From positions 62,001-126,000 of the forward strand of contig JACKEY010000007.1 in NCBI GenBank assembly GCA_020632755.1: 64,000 nucleotides of DNA, given 5' to 3'. Each line of letters starts with the position of its first letter. The stretch's first letter is position 1. Positions 34,359 to 42,332 of the stretch are shown here, piece by piece. The position numbers and the translations under genes are program-made. Source of the stretch: Alphaproteobacteria bacterium. Its GTDB lineage: Bacteria > Myxococcota_A > UBA796 > UBA2385. Below the pieces are notes generated by a model. The model was given only the letters and a program-made list of their open reading frames with translations, did not search any database and was not told the origin of the DNA.

Positions 34359-36109
34359 CGCTCGACCAGCTGGCGGTACAGCCCGCCGCGCTCCAGCAGC
34401 TCGGCGTGGCTGCCCTGCTGGGCGACCCGGCCGCGATCGAAGACGACGATGCGGTCGGCGGCCTTCACGGTCGACAGGCGGTGGGCGATGATCACGGTGG
34501 TCCGGCCCGCCATCAGCCGGTCCAGGGCTTCCTGGACCAGGTGCTCGCTCTCGGCATCGAGCGCGCTGGTGGCTTCGTCCAGCACCAGGATGCGCGGGTC
34601 CTTGAGCACGGCCCGGGCGATGGCCACGCGCTGCTTCTGGCCGCCGGACAGGCGCACGCCGCGCTCGCCGACCATGGTGTCGTAGCCGTCGGGGAAGGAC
34701 TCGATGAACTCGTGGGCGTTGGCGGCCCGGGCGGCGGCCACGGCGTCTTCGCGGGTGGCGTCGGGGCGGCCGTAGCGGATGTTGTCCAGGATGGTGGTCG
34801 CGAACAGGACCGGCTCCTGGCGCACGACGCCGACCTGCTCGCGCAGCCAGGCGGGGTCCAGGTCGCGCAGATCGGTGCCGTCGATCTCGATCCGGCCGTC
34901 CTGTGGGTCGTAGAACCGGGACAGCAGGGCGGCGACGGTGCTCTTGCCGGCGCCGCTCGGGCCGACCAGGGCGGTCACCGTGCCGGGGTGCAGCTCGAGG
35001 TCGATGGTGTCGAGCACCACGTGGTCCGGGCGGCTCGGGTAGGCGAAGTGCACGCCGCGCAGGGCGACCTCGCCGCGCAGCTCGGGCAGCCGCTCTTCGC
35101 CGCCGGCCACCTGGGGCACGTGGTCGATGAGCTCGAAGACCCGCTGGCTGGCGCCGATCGCCTTGGCGAAGTCCTCCCACAGCCCGGACAGCGCGCCGAG
35201 CGAGAAGGCGACGGTCAGGGTGTAGAGCAGGAAGCTGGTCAGCTCGCCCATGCTCATCTGCCCCTCGGCCAGCAGCACCCCGCCGTACCAGAGCACCGCG
35301 GCGATGGCCGAGTACGAGAAGAAGCCGGCGGCGCCGCGGAACCAGGCGCCGACCCGGGCGCGCTTGCGGGCCAGGCCGAAGCTCTCCTCGACGCTCTCGC
35401 CGTAGCGGTCGACCTCGGCGGGCTCGCGCGAGAAGGCCCGCACGGTGCGGATGCCGGCGATGGTCTCTTCCGCCACGGTGGTCGCCCGGGCCAGGGCGTC
35501 CTGGTAGTCGCGGCTGATCCGGCGCAGCATCCGGCCGTAGAAAGCCGCGCCGACGACGACCAGCGGCACCACGGACAGCATCACCAGCGTGAGCTTCCAG
35601 CTGGTGACGAACAGGATGACCACCGCGCCGAGGCCCATCACCACGAAGCGCAGCGCCATGCTGACGTTCACGGTGACCGTGTTCTGCAGGACGGTCGCGT
35701 CGCTGGCCAGCCGGTTCGTGAGCTCGCCGGTGCGGCGCTCGTCGAAGAAAGCGACGTCCTGGTCGATGATCGCGGAGTACAGCCGCTTGCGCAGGTCGGC
35801 CACGATGCGCTCGCCGGCCACCGTGAACCACCAGGCCCGCAGGGCGCCCATCATGCTGCCCAGCAGGAACAGGCCGAGCAGGGTGGCGACCACGCCGTTG
35901 AGCGCGGCGCGGCCCTCGCCGGCCAGCACGCCGTCGATGATCTCCTTGACGAACCAGGGGTAGGCCAGCGACATGCTGGCCGAGATCGTCAGGGCGATGG
36001 TGCCCAGCACGAGCCGGGTGAGCTCGGGGCGGGCGAGGGCGAGCAGGCGGGCGAGGTCGACCTTGCCGCGGTCCTGCTCGGGGCGGACGGGGGAGGGGGG
36101 AGGGGACAT
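34343..36109 (-). CDS. ABC exporter, MsbA/MDR-like half-transporter
   Basis: The 588-residue protein fuses a six-TM export domain (about 20-330) with an ATPase domain (about 345-580). Walker A GPSGAGKST, signature LSGGQKQR, Walker B ILVLDEATSAL and the H-loop IAHRLSTV are all intact. Such half-transporters dimerise to flip lipids (MsbA) or drugs; the substrate here is unknown. The basic-poor, Pro-rich N-terminus (first about 20 residues) is atypical. It is probably monocistronic. The gap 36110-36186 to the operon behind holds no gene. Confidence 0.92.
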   Translation of the reverse strand: MSPPPSPVRPEQDRGKVDLARLLALARPELTRLVLGTIALTISASMSLAYPWFVKEIIDGVLAGEGRAALNGVVATLLGLFLLGSMMGALRAWWFTVAGERIVADLRKRLYSAIIDQDVAFFDERRTGELTNRLASDATVLQNTVTVNVSMALRFVVMGLGAVVILFVTSWKLTLVMLSVVPLVVVGAAFYGRMLRRISRDYQDALARATTVAEETIAGIRTVRAFSREPAEVDRYGESVEESFGLARKRARVGAWFRGAAGFFSYSAIAAVLWYGGVLLAEGQMSMGELTSFLLYTLTVAFSLGALSGLWEDFAKAIGASQRVFELIDHVPQVAGGEERLPELRGEVALRGVHFAYPSRPDHVVLDTIDLELHPGTVTALVGPSGAGKSTVAALLSRFYDPQDGRIEIDGTDLRDLDPAWLREQVGVVRQEPVLFATTILDNIRYGRPDATREDAVAAARAANAHEFIESFPDGYDTMVGERGVRLSGGQKQRVAIARAVLKDPRILVLDEATSALDAESEHLVQEALDRLMAGRTTVIIAHRLSTVKAADRIVVFDRGRVAQQGSHAELLERGGLYRQLVERQFAA

Positions 36110-36186
36110 GGGCGGAGGGTGGGCACCGATGCCGCACGGGGCAAGGGGCCCCTCCGTCGGCGAGGCTGGCCCTCAGCGAGGCCGGC

Positions 36187-37134
36187 TCACCACCAGGGCG
36201 AGCCGTTCCAGTCGGCCAGCGGCGAGAAGTCCGTGCAGACCTCGCCGAGGGCCACGCCCCGCCAGTAGGCGGTGCCGCAGCCGTCGCAGTCGGGCGAGGC
36301 GCCGTCGCTGCCGTCGAACACCAGGTCGAACCACTGGCCCTCGCCGTCCATCACGGACACGGTCGCGTCGGGCTCGACCGCGCAGCCGCCCAGGCCCTCG
36401 CTGGTCACGGTCACGTCGGTGAGCACGACCGCATCGAGGGCGTCGGTGGACAGCTCGGTGAAGGTGCCGTCCACGAACATGCCGACGGCGCCTTCGCCGT
36501 AGCTGGCGGCCCAGGTCACCGTGCCGGCGTCCATGCCGTCGGCCATCCAGGTGCCCTCGGCTTCCGAGTCGGTGAAGCCGTCGTCCATGTAGGTGTAGGA
36601 CAGCTGGGCTCCGTCGGCCGACCAGCCGGCCAGGATGCCGGCCGAGCCGCCGCTCTGGAAGATGCGCCCGTCGCCGGTCACGATCGACGCGATGCCGAAG
36701 TACTGCCAGCCGTCCCAGGTGTTGCCGTCGTCGTCGGTGAGCCCGGCCGCCTCGACGATGTAGGCGTAGCCCTCGAAGGCGGTGCCGCTCTCGGCCCGGC
36801 AGCTGTCGTACCAGTAGGGGATGCCGTCCTGCTCGTACCAGGTGGGGCAGGTCGCATCCATGCCCTCGTGCACGGCGAAGATGGCCTGGAAGATCGGCAC
36901 GGCGTTGACGTCGCGCGCCAGGGCGATCGCCTCGGTCAGCGAGGCGCCTACGGCCACGGCGTCGAAGGCGGGTGGTTCCTCGGCCTCCTCCTCCGCGATC
37001 CAGTCGCCGACGTCGCCGTCCCACTCGCCGGTGGTCGCGCCGTCCGTCGCGCCGTCGGATCCGGCGTCGCCGCTGTCGCTGCCGTCCTTGTCGCCGCAGG
37101 CCAACAGGCCCGCCAGGATGACGATGGTGCTCAT
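36187..37134 (-). CDS. Lipoprotein of unknown function, paralogue of the 40519-41469 lipoprotein
   Basis: The 315-residue protein has the lipobox LLAC (C13), an Asp/Gly/Ser-rich linker, and a beta-rich body with motifs shared with its paralogue: CP-x-(W/Y)-Y-E-x-D-G, a W-D-G/W-N-G-D-x-(Q/F)-Y-F/Y-G block, and a terminal CDGCGT-x-Y followed by W-(N/E)-x-(S/T)-PW. The paired cysteines suggest disulphides or a metal site. It is the last gene of the five-gene operon; its ATG overlaps the stop of the small cytochrome gene (ATGA). No known family is recognised. The start at 37134 is used because the lipobox follows directly. Confidence 0.75.
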   Translation of the reverse strand: MSTIVILAGLLACGDKDGSDSGDAGSDGATDGATTGEWDGDVGDWIAEEEAEEPPAFDAVAVGASLTEAIALARDVNAVPIFQAIFAVHEGMDATCPTWYEQDGIPYWYDSCRAESGTAFEGYAYIVEAAGLTDDDGNTWDGWQYFGIASIVTGDGRIFQSGGSAGILAGWSADGAQLSYTYMDDGFTDSEAEGTWMADGMDAGTVTWAASYGEGAVGMFVDGTFTELSTDALDAVVLTDVTVTSEGLGGCAVEPDATVSVMDGEGQWFDLVFDGSDGASPDCDGCGTAYWRGVALGEVCTDFSPLADWNGSPWW

Positions 37135-37502
37135 TCCTCCTCCAGCCAACAGCGCAGCCAGATCTCCAGCCGGGCGCGGTCGTCGTCGGACACGCCGCCG
37201 CGGGGCGGCATGTCGGGTTCGTCGCCCGTCGCGCGGGCCAGGATGCGGTCGCTGTGGGCCCGCACGTCGTCGAGGGTGTCGAAGGTCACGGAGTCCGGCG
37301 CCCCGTTGCGCTCGGCGGTCGTGCTGGCGTGGCAGGTCTGGCAGGCCTCGGTCGTGAAGCCCTGGCCGAAGCTGTTCCAGGTGACGACCGGTGCGTCCTG
37401 GCAGAACGCCTCGGTCGCGCTGTCCAGGCCGCCGTCCGCCGCGTCGCCGGTGTCGTCGCCGCCGGCTCCGCAGGCCAGCGCCAGCAGCAGCCAGCCGCTC
37501 AC
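37131..37502 (-). CDS. Small lipoprotein with one haem c motif
   Basis: The 123-residue protein (GTG start 37502, overlapping the DUF1501 stop as GTGA) has a signal with LALAC (C11), an Asp/Gly linker, and a short cytochrome-like domain with CQTCH (about 54-58), followed by DMPPRGG as a possible axial methionine and an acidic tail. This is the usual size of the small cytochrome partner seen beside DUF1501 proteins. It presumably carries an electron to or from the larger cytochrome lipoprotein two genes upstream. Being short and GTG-started, it is easily missed. Confidence 0.8.
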   Translation of the reverse strand: MSGWLLLALACGAGGDDTGDAADGGLDSATEAFCQDAPVVTWNSFGQGFTTEACQTCHASTTAERNGAPDSVTFDTLDDVRAHSDRILARATGDEPDMPPRGGVSDDDRARLEIWLRCWLEEE

Positions 37503-38827
37503 GACAGCACCGCGGTCAGGGGGCCGGTGCCGGACACCCACTCGGCGGGGTCGATGTCGGCGAGCTGCAGCAGCGCGGCGCCGACGGCCTCGGCGCTGAT
37601 CAGCGTGTCGCCGCTGCCGCCGCTGGCCAGGTCGACGGTCGCGCCGCCGAACACGTCGTCGTAGCCGCCGATGACGCGCCCGTGGGCCAGGCCGGGCCCC
37701 AGCAGCATCATGCTGGTGTAGGGCCAGTGGTCCTTGCCCAGGGTGGCGTTGAGCTGCGGCGTGCGCGCCATCTCGGACAGCACCACCACCACGGTCTGGT
37801 CGGCCAGGCTGCCGGCGAAGCCGCCCGCGCCGGGCGTGCCGTCGAGCTGGGCCATCAGGCTCGTGAGCCCCTGGAACAGGGCCTCGAACAGCTGGCTCTG
37901 GGTGTTGTCGTTGTCGGCGTGGCTGTCCCAGCCGAGTCCACCGGCCCCGGCGAAGCCGAGCGTCACCGAGCGCGCCAGCCCGAGCCGCAGGGCATCCGCC
38001 GCCACCGCCGCCTGGTCGCCCAGGTCCGTGCTGGTCGAGAAGTCCATGACGTAGCGGTAGTCCTTGAGCCCGGCCGCCGCGCGGGTGGCTTCGGCGTACT
38101 CCCGGGCCAGGCGCTGGTCGACCGGGCTGTGGGTCGACTGCTCGCGGGCCGCGACGCGGCGCTGCACGTAGCGATCGATGGCGTTCTCGAAGGGCGTCGG
38201 CACCTTCGAGACGAACTGGTCGTTCCACTCCATGATGTCGCCGGACAGCAGCGCCTCGAGCTGCCCGGACTGGCCCGTGCGGGCGACGCTCGTGACCAGC
38301 TCGCCGGGGAAGCTCGGCCCGGCCAGCACCAGGTGGGGCAGGGTGTGCCGGTCGCCTCGGGCGGCCGCCAGGATCGCCGGCCAGTCGGGGTCGAAGCCGC
38401 TACTGGTCCCCGTCATCGCCAGCATCGTGCAGATGTCGTGGGCGATGGACCGGACCAGCACGCCGCGGACCAGGGCCATGCGGTGGTGGTTGGCCTCGAA
38501 GAAGGCGCGCACGCTGGGCCGGTCGGGGTGGTCGACGTAGGTGATGTCGCCCAGGGTCGCCGGCTCGGCGGCGGCTTCCATGTCGACGCTGCCGTTGTCG
38601 AACTCGGGGGCGTAGACGCGGGTGACGTCCCAGCCGCCCTGGGCGAAGACGAAGACGAACCGCAGGTCGTCGGCGGTGGGCTTCGCGGCCCGGCCGACCC
38701 GGGGCAGGCCCAGGCCCAGGCCGGCCGCGCCGAGCGCGCTGCCCTGCAGGAAGCGCCGCCGGTCGAGCTCCCGCAGGCCCGCGAGGGGCGCTGCGAGGCG
38801 CTTGGGATCCAGATCCTTCCAGTGCAT
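37499..38827 (-). CDS. DUF1501 (sulfatase-like) Tat-exported protein
   Basis: The 442-residue protein has a twin-arginine signal (DRRRFLQGS, about 22-30, then a hydrophobic stretch) and the DUF1501 fold, related to alkaline phosphatase/sulfatase, with FAQGGWDVTR (about 61-70), GWDSHADND (about 299-307), and the late VVVVLSEMARTP and GKDHWPYTSMMLLGPG blocks. DUF1501 proteins are paired with DUF1800 or DUF1549-type cytochrome partners in planctomycetes and Myxococcota; the reaction is unknown. The Tat signal means it is exported folded, probably with cofactor. It is the third gene of the operon. Confidence 0.88.
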   Translation of the reverse strand: MHWKDLDPKRLAAPLAGLRELDRRRFLQGSALGAAGLGLGLPRVGRAAKPTADDLRFVFVFAQGGWDVTRVYAPEFDNGSVDMEAAAEPATLGDITYVDHPDRPSVRAFFEANHHRMALVRGVLVRSIAHDICTMLAMTGTSSGFDPDWPAILAAARGDRHTLPHLVLAGPSFPGELVTSVARTGQSGQLEALLSGDIMEWNDQFVSKVPTPFENAIDRYVQRRVAAREQSTHSPVDQRLAREYAEATRAAAGLKDYRYVMDFSTSTDLGDQAAVAADALRLGLARSVTLGFAGAGGLGWDSHADNDNTQSQLFEALFQGLTSLMAQLDGTPGAGGFAGSLADQTVVVVLSEMARTPQLNATLGKDHWPYTSMMLLGPGLAHGRVIGGYDDVFGGATVDLASGGSGDTLISAEAVGAALLQLADIDPAEWVSGTGPLTAVLS

Positions 38828-38836
38828 CTGTCGCTC

Positions 38837-40525
38837 CTAGTACAGGACGAAGTCGGGGTCGCGGAGGAGGGCGGCCAGCACGCCGGCCCAGCCACCCTCG
38901 GCGCTGCCGCCCAGGGCGGCGAGCTCGTCGAACAGGGCCAGGCTGGCGGCGACCTCGGGGCCGTCGGCCGCGACCTCGCGGGAGAGGACGGCCAGGTACA
39001 GCCGCTGCAGCTGGGCGGCGGCCGCGTCGTGGTGGGCCTCGCCGGCCTGCACATCGGTGCGGGACAGGTCGACCTCGGTGAACAGCGTCCGGGCGCCCGG
39101 GTCCTGCTCGAGCTCGGTCACGACCGCGTACAGGGCGGCGTTGAGCGCCAGCCGCTCCTGGACCAGCACCAGGGTGGCGTTCGGGCTCTTGGCCGCGGCG
39201 GACACCGTGTAGCCGTCGGCGCCCCCGGCCAGGGTGCGCACGCCGACCACGTCGGTCTGCAGCATGTCGTAGCCGCCATAGGTCCAGCGGAAGCCGGTGA
39301 TGCCCTCGACCTGGCTGGCCAGCAGGTCCGACGTGACCAGCTTGCGGGACACGGCCCCGTCGATGCCGGTGGCGCCGGCCCGGTACATCGGGTCGTCCAC
39401 GATCGACCGGGCCAGGGCCCGCAGCGTCAGGCCGCCCTTCAGGAAGGCCTCGCGGTGGTCGACCAGCAGGTCCGTGTCCGCCAGGGTCGCGTCCCGGCGC
39501 AGCATCAGCTCCCAGGTGTGCTGCACGGCGCAGTCCGGGAAGCGGGCGTCGCCGGCGATCTGCTCGCCCAGGTCGGACAGCGAGCTGCCGGGCTCGCCGT
39601 ACCAGGCCGGGGCGACGCCGGTGTAGGCCTGCCACTGCTGCTCGCGCTCGGGGTGGTAGGTCGTGCTGTCCACCGCGCTGTCCGGCACGTAGGTCCAGAA
39701 GCCGAACAGGTAGCTGGCGATGGGGTCCAGGCTGGCGTGGCAGCTCACGCAGCCGGGGTTCTGGTGGATGGCGTCGAGCACGGCTTCTTCGTCGAGCAGG
39801 TCGACATTGCGCTCGAAGTCGATCTCGCGGGTCAGGTAGTCGTTGCACAGCAGGATGCGGGACACCTGGTTGGCGCGGCCGCGGTTGGCGTTGCTGTCGG
39901 TGCTGCTGTACCGCCACCACATGCCGTTGCCCGCCAGCACGCCGGCCTGCGGCCGGCCGTCGGTGTAGCGGGCGACCTGCCAGCCGTCGTCGGTGCGACC
40001 CTGGCCGGTGCCCTCGAGGGGCCAGGCCGTCAGCAGCACGTCGTTGGCCATGGTCCAGTCGCCGACGACGATCTCGGTCCACGGCAGATCGTAGTCGGCG
40101 ATGTGCTGGACCATGCGCATGGGCTCGTCGCCGACCGACGCGTAGAAGGCGGCGCGGTCGGCGATGCCCACGTCCTCGGGCGTGATCATCAGCGACTCGG
40201 TGCGGGTCAGGAAGATCTCCGACCACATCTCGCCCATGCGGGCGCCGAAGCGCGGGTCGTCGACCAGCGCGTCCAGGGCGTCGTCGAGGCCCGCCGGATC
40301 GGCCTGGAGCGCCTGCAGCTCGGCCACGGTGGGGCGCACGCCGCGCAGGTCCAGGCTGGCGCGCGTGTACAGCTCGGTGGCCGACATCTCGGGCACGTCG
40401 AGGGTGCGGTCGCTGCCGCTGCTGTCGGCGGGCTCGACGGTGCCGTCGCCGCAGCCGACGAGCCCGCTCAGGACGACGCCGCCCAGGACGACGCTGCCGC
40501 CCAGCAGGAAGAAGGGCGCTACCAC
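38837..40525 (-). CDS. DUF1549/DUF1588-type cytochrome lipoprotein
   Basis: The 562-residue protein (GTG start with a GGGAGGTGA Shine-Dalgarno 6 bases before it) has a lipobox LVGC (C25). A DUF1549-like N-terminal region (SLDLRGVRPTVAE, then FGARMGEMWSEIFL) is followed by a haem motif CVSCH in the block NPGCVSCHASLDP. C-terminal DUF1585/DUF1588-like helices end PDFVLY. The family is secreted, haem-containing and paired with DUF1501; activity is unknown but may be polymer- or lipid-linked redox. The start overlaps the end of the upstream paralogous lipoprotein by 7 bp. The next gene is 9 bp on. Confidence 0.85.
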   Translation of the reverse strand: MVAPFFLLGGSVVLGGVVLSGLVGCGDGTVEPADSSGSDRTLDVPEMSATELYTRASLDLRGVRPTVAELQALQADPAGLDDALDALVDDPRFGARMGEMWSEIFLTRTESLMITPEDVGIADRAAFYASVGDEPMRMVQHIADYDLPWTEIVVGDWTMANDVLLTAWPLEGTGQGRTDDGWQVARYTDGRPQAGVLAGNGMWWRYSSTDSNANRGRANQVSRILLCNDYLTREIDFERNVDLLDEEAVLDAIHQNPGCVSCHASLDPIASYLFGFWTYVPDSAVDSTTYHPEREQQWQAYTGVAPAWYGEPGSSLSDLGEQIAGDARFPDCAVQHTWELMLRRDATLADTDLLVDHREAFLKGGLTLRALARSIVDDPMYRAGATGIDGAVSRKLVTSDLLASQVEGITGFRWTYGGYDMLQTDVVGVRTLAGGADGYTVSAAAKSPNATLVLVQERLALNAALYAVVTELEQDPGARTLFTEVDLSRTDVQAGEAHHDAAAAQLQRLYLAVLSREVAADGPEVAASLALFDELAALGGSAEGGWAGVLAALLRDPDFVLY

Positions 40526-41469
40526 GGGGTCACCTCCCAGTCGATCCAGGCGCCGAAGTCCAGGCAGGCCCGGCCCACCGGGTCGCTGCCCAGGTACACG
40601 GTGCCGCAGCCGTCGCACTGGTCGGGGTCGTCCATGGCGCCCTCGGCCGGCGTGTCGAAGACCACGCTCCACCAGGTGCCCTCGGCGTCGCGCAGCTGGA
40701 TGACGCCCGTGGGCTCCTCCTCGCAGACGCTGCCCAGGGCTTCGTCGAAGATCAGGTTGTAGTCGAACAGCACGGCGGTGGCCTCGCCGCCCCAGACCGC
40801 GCCGTCGGGGTCCGAGAAGCCGCCGTGCACCTGCATGCCCTGCGCCGCGTACTCGGGGTACTCGATGGCGTAGAGGTAGGTGTCGGCCACGATGCCGTCG
40901 GCCATCCAGCCGGCGTCGCTGGCCGGGTCGGTCCAGTCGAAGCCGCCGAGCACCTGGCTCTGGTGCCGCCAGCCGCCGTAGGTCTCGTCGTAGGACGAGA
41001 TCATGACGGCGCCGCCGCCCAGCTGCAGGCGCTCGCCGCCCGGCGTCACGATGTTGGCCACTCCGTAGAAGTAGTCGCCGTTCCAGACGTTGCCGTTGCC
41101 TTCGAGGTCGACGTCGACGTAGGGGTAGTAGAACCCGTAGCCGTCGAAGAAGACGCCGGCGTCGCTGGTGCAGTAGTCCTGCCAGAACACGTTGCCGTCG
41201 ACCTCGTAGTAGGACGGGCAGTCGGCGTCCGACAGGGACATCAGCTCGAAGTAGCCGTCGATCACCGGCTGGGCCGTGAGCGAAGGGGCGATGTCGATGG
41301 CGGCCTGCAGCCCGGCTTCGATCGCGGCCTGGTCGAACACCGGCGTCGGGTCGTCGTCGGGCTCGTAGGACCACTCGCTGGGGGCGTCGTCACCGAGGCC
41401 GGCGCCGTCCGGCGTGCCGACCTCGCCGCTGCGACAGCCGAGCAGGGGCAGGAGGAGGAGGAGGTGCAT
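40519..41469 (-). CDS. Lipoprotein of unknown function, first gene of the DUF1501 operon
   Basis: The 316-residue protein has the lipobox LLGC (C12) and an acidic linker, then a beta-rich domain with Tyr/Trp/Gly blocks (CPSYYEVDG, WNGDYFYG, CDGCGTVYLG) and the end VTPW. It shares these blocks in the same order with the last gene of the operon, so the two are paralogues made by duplication and kept at each end. Its function is unknown; a pair of solute- or glycan-binding or structural lipoproteins around a redox enzyme is possible. It heads the operon; the upstream region 41470-41615 is divergent from the PRC-barrel gene and presumably holds the promoters. Confidence 0.75.
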   Translation of the reverse strand: MHLLLLLPLLGCRSGEVGTPDGAGLGDDAPSEWSYEPDDDPTPVFDQAAIEAGLQAAIDIAPSLTAQPVIDGYFELMSLSDADCPSYYEVDGNVFWQDYCTSDAGVFFDGYGFYYPYVDVDLEGNGNVWNGDYFYGVANIVTPGGERLQLGGGAVMISSYDETYGGWRHQSQVLGGFDWTDPASDAGWMADGIVADTYLYAIEYPEYAAQGMQVHGGFSDPDGAVWGGEATAVLFDYNLIFDEALGSVCEEEPTGVIQLRDAEGTWWSVVFDTPAEGAMDDPDQCDGCGTVYLGSDPVGRACLDFGAWIDWEVTPW

Positions 41470-41615
41470 GGCTTCCTTCCTTCGGGGAGAGGACCGCCCT
41501 GGCAGTGGAGCGCGGTCCTCGCTTGTTGATGGAGGAGGAGGATGTCACAAGACGAAGCACCTCGCGGGGGCCGGCCACACTGCTTAGGAAATCGTCGCCC
41601 TGTGCAGGAGCGCCC

Positions 41616-42308
41616 GTGATCGACGCCGATCCCGACACCCAGGAAGGCCCCGAGGCCGAGCCCGCCGCCGACCCCGCCGCCGGGCCCGCAGCGGGGCCCA
41701 CGGCCGACACCGTCGGGCTGGAGCGCCGCAGCAAGCGGTCGATCCAGACCTGGAAGCGCGCCCAGAACATGCAGACCGTGGGCCTGACCGAGGGCGCCTA
41801 CGTCGGCCGGCTCGAAGACTTCCAGTTCGACCTGGAGTCCCACCGGGTCTACGGCTACCGCATCAAGGCCACCGGCTACTTCGGCAAGGCCGGCGGTGTG
41901 GCGGCCCGCCACCTGCAGCTCATCGGCCGCGACGTGGCCTTCGTCGACACCGCTGCGTCCGTCGAGTGGGGCATGACCGGCCGCAAGGCGGTGGAAGGCC
42001 GGGCCTGGGCCAGCGCCTACCGCGGCACCCAGGCGATCACCCGCCGTGGCCGCGCCCTGGGCGCGGTCCAGGACTTCGTGCTCGACAGCGACGGCCAGCA
42101 CGTCACGGGCATCCTGCTGCACGGCGACCGGCTGCTGCCGCTGGACGGCCGCGTGCACTCCGGCCCCGCTGCGGTCATCGCCGCCGACGACGACGTCGTG
42201 GTCGAGCTGAGCCACGAAGAAGACGACGCCGAGTCGCCGACCTGGTGGGCCCGGCTGGGCCAGGCGCTGAAGATGGGCGGGGACAAGGACGAGCCCGGAG
42301 AGCCATGA
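41616..42308 (+). CDS. PRC-barrel domain protein
   Basis: The 230-residue cytosolic protein (GTG start, AGGAG just upstream) has an Asp/Ala/Pro-rich N-terminal tail (about 1-40), then two PRC-barrel-like beta domains: one with YVGRLEDFQFDLESHRVYGYRIKA-like spacing (about 65-90), and a second with LGAVQDFVLDSDGQHVTGILL-like spacing (about 145-165). PRC-barrel proteins occur in photosynthetic reaction centres, RimM and many small unknown proteins; here no photosynthesis gene is nearby. It is the only gene on its strand between two minus-strand operons. Confidence 0.72.
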   Translation: MIDADPDTQEGPEAEPAADPAAGPAAGPTADTVGLERRSKRSIQTWKRAQNMQTVGLTEGAYVGRLEDFQFDLESHRVYGYRIKATGYFGKAGGVAARHLQLIGRDVAFVDTAASVEWGMTGRKAVEGRAWASAYRGTQAITRRGRALGAVQDFVLDSDGQHVTGILLHGDRLLPLDGRVHSGPAAVIAADDDVVVELSHEEDDAESPTWWARLGQALKMGGDKDEPGEP

Positions 42309-42332
42309 GGGCCGAGCGGGTGCTCCGGCGCC

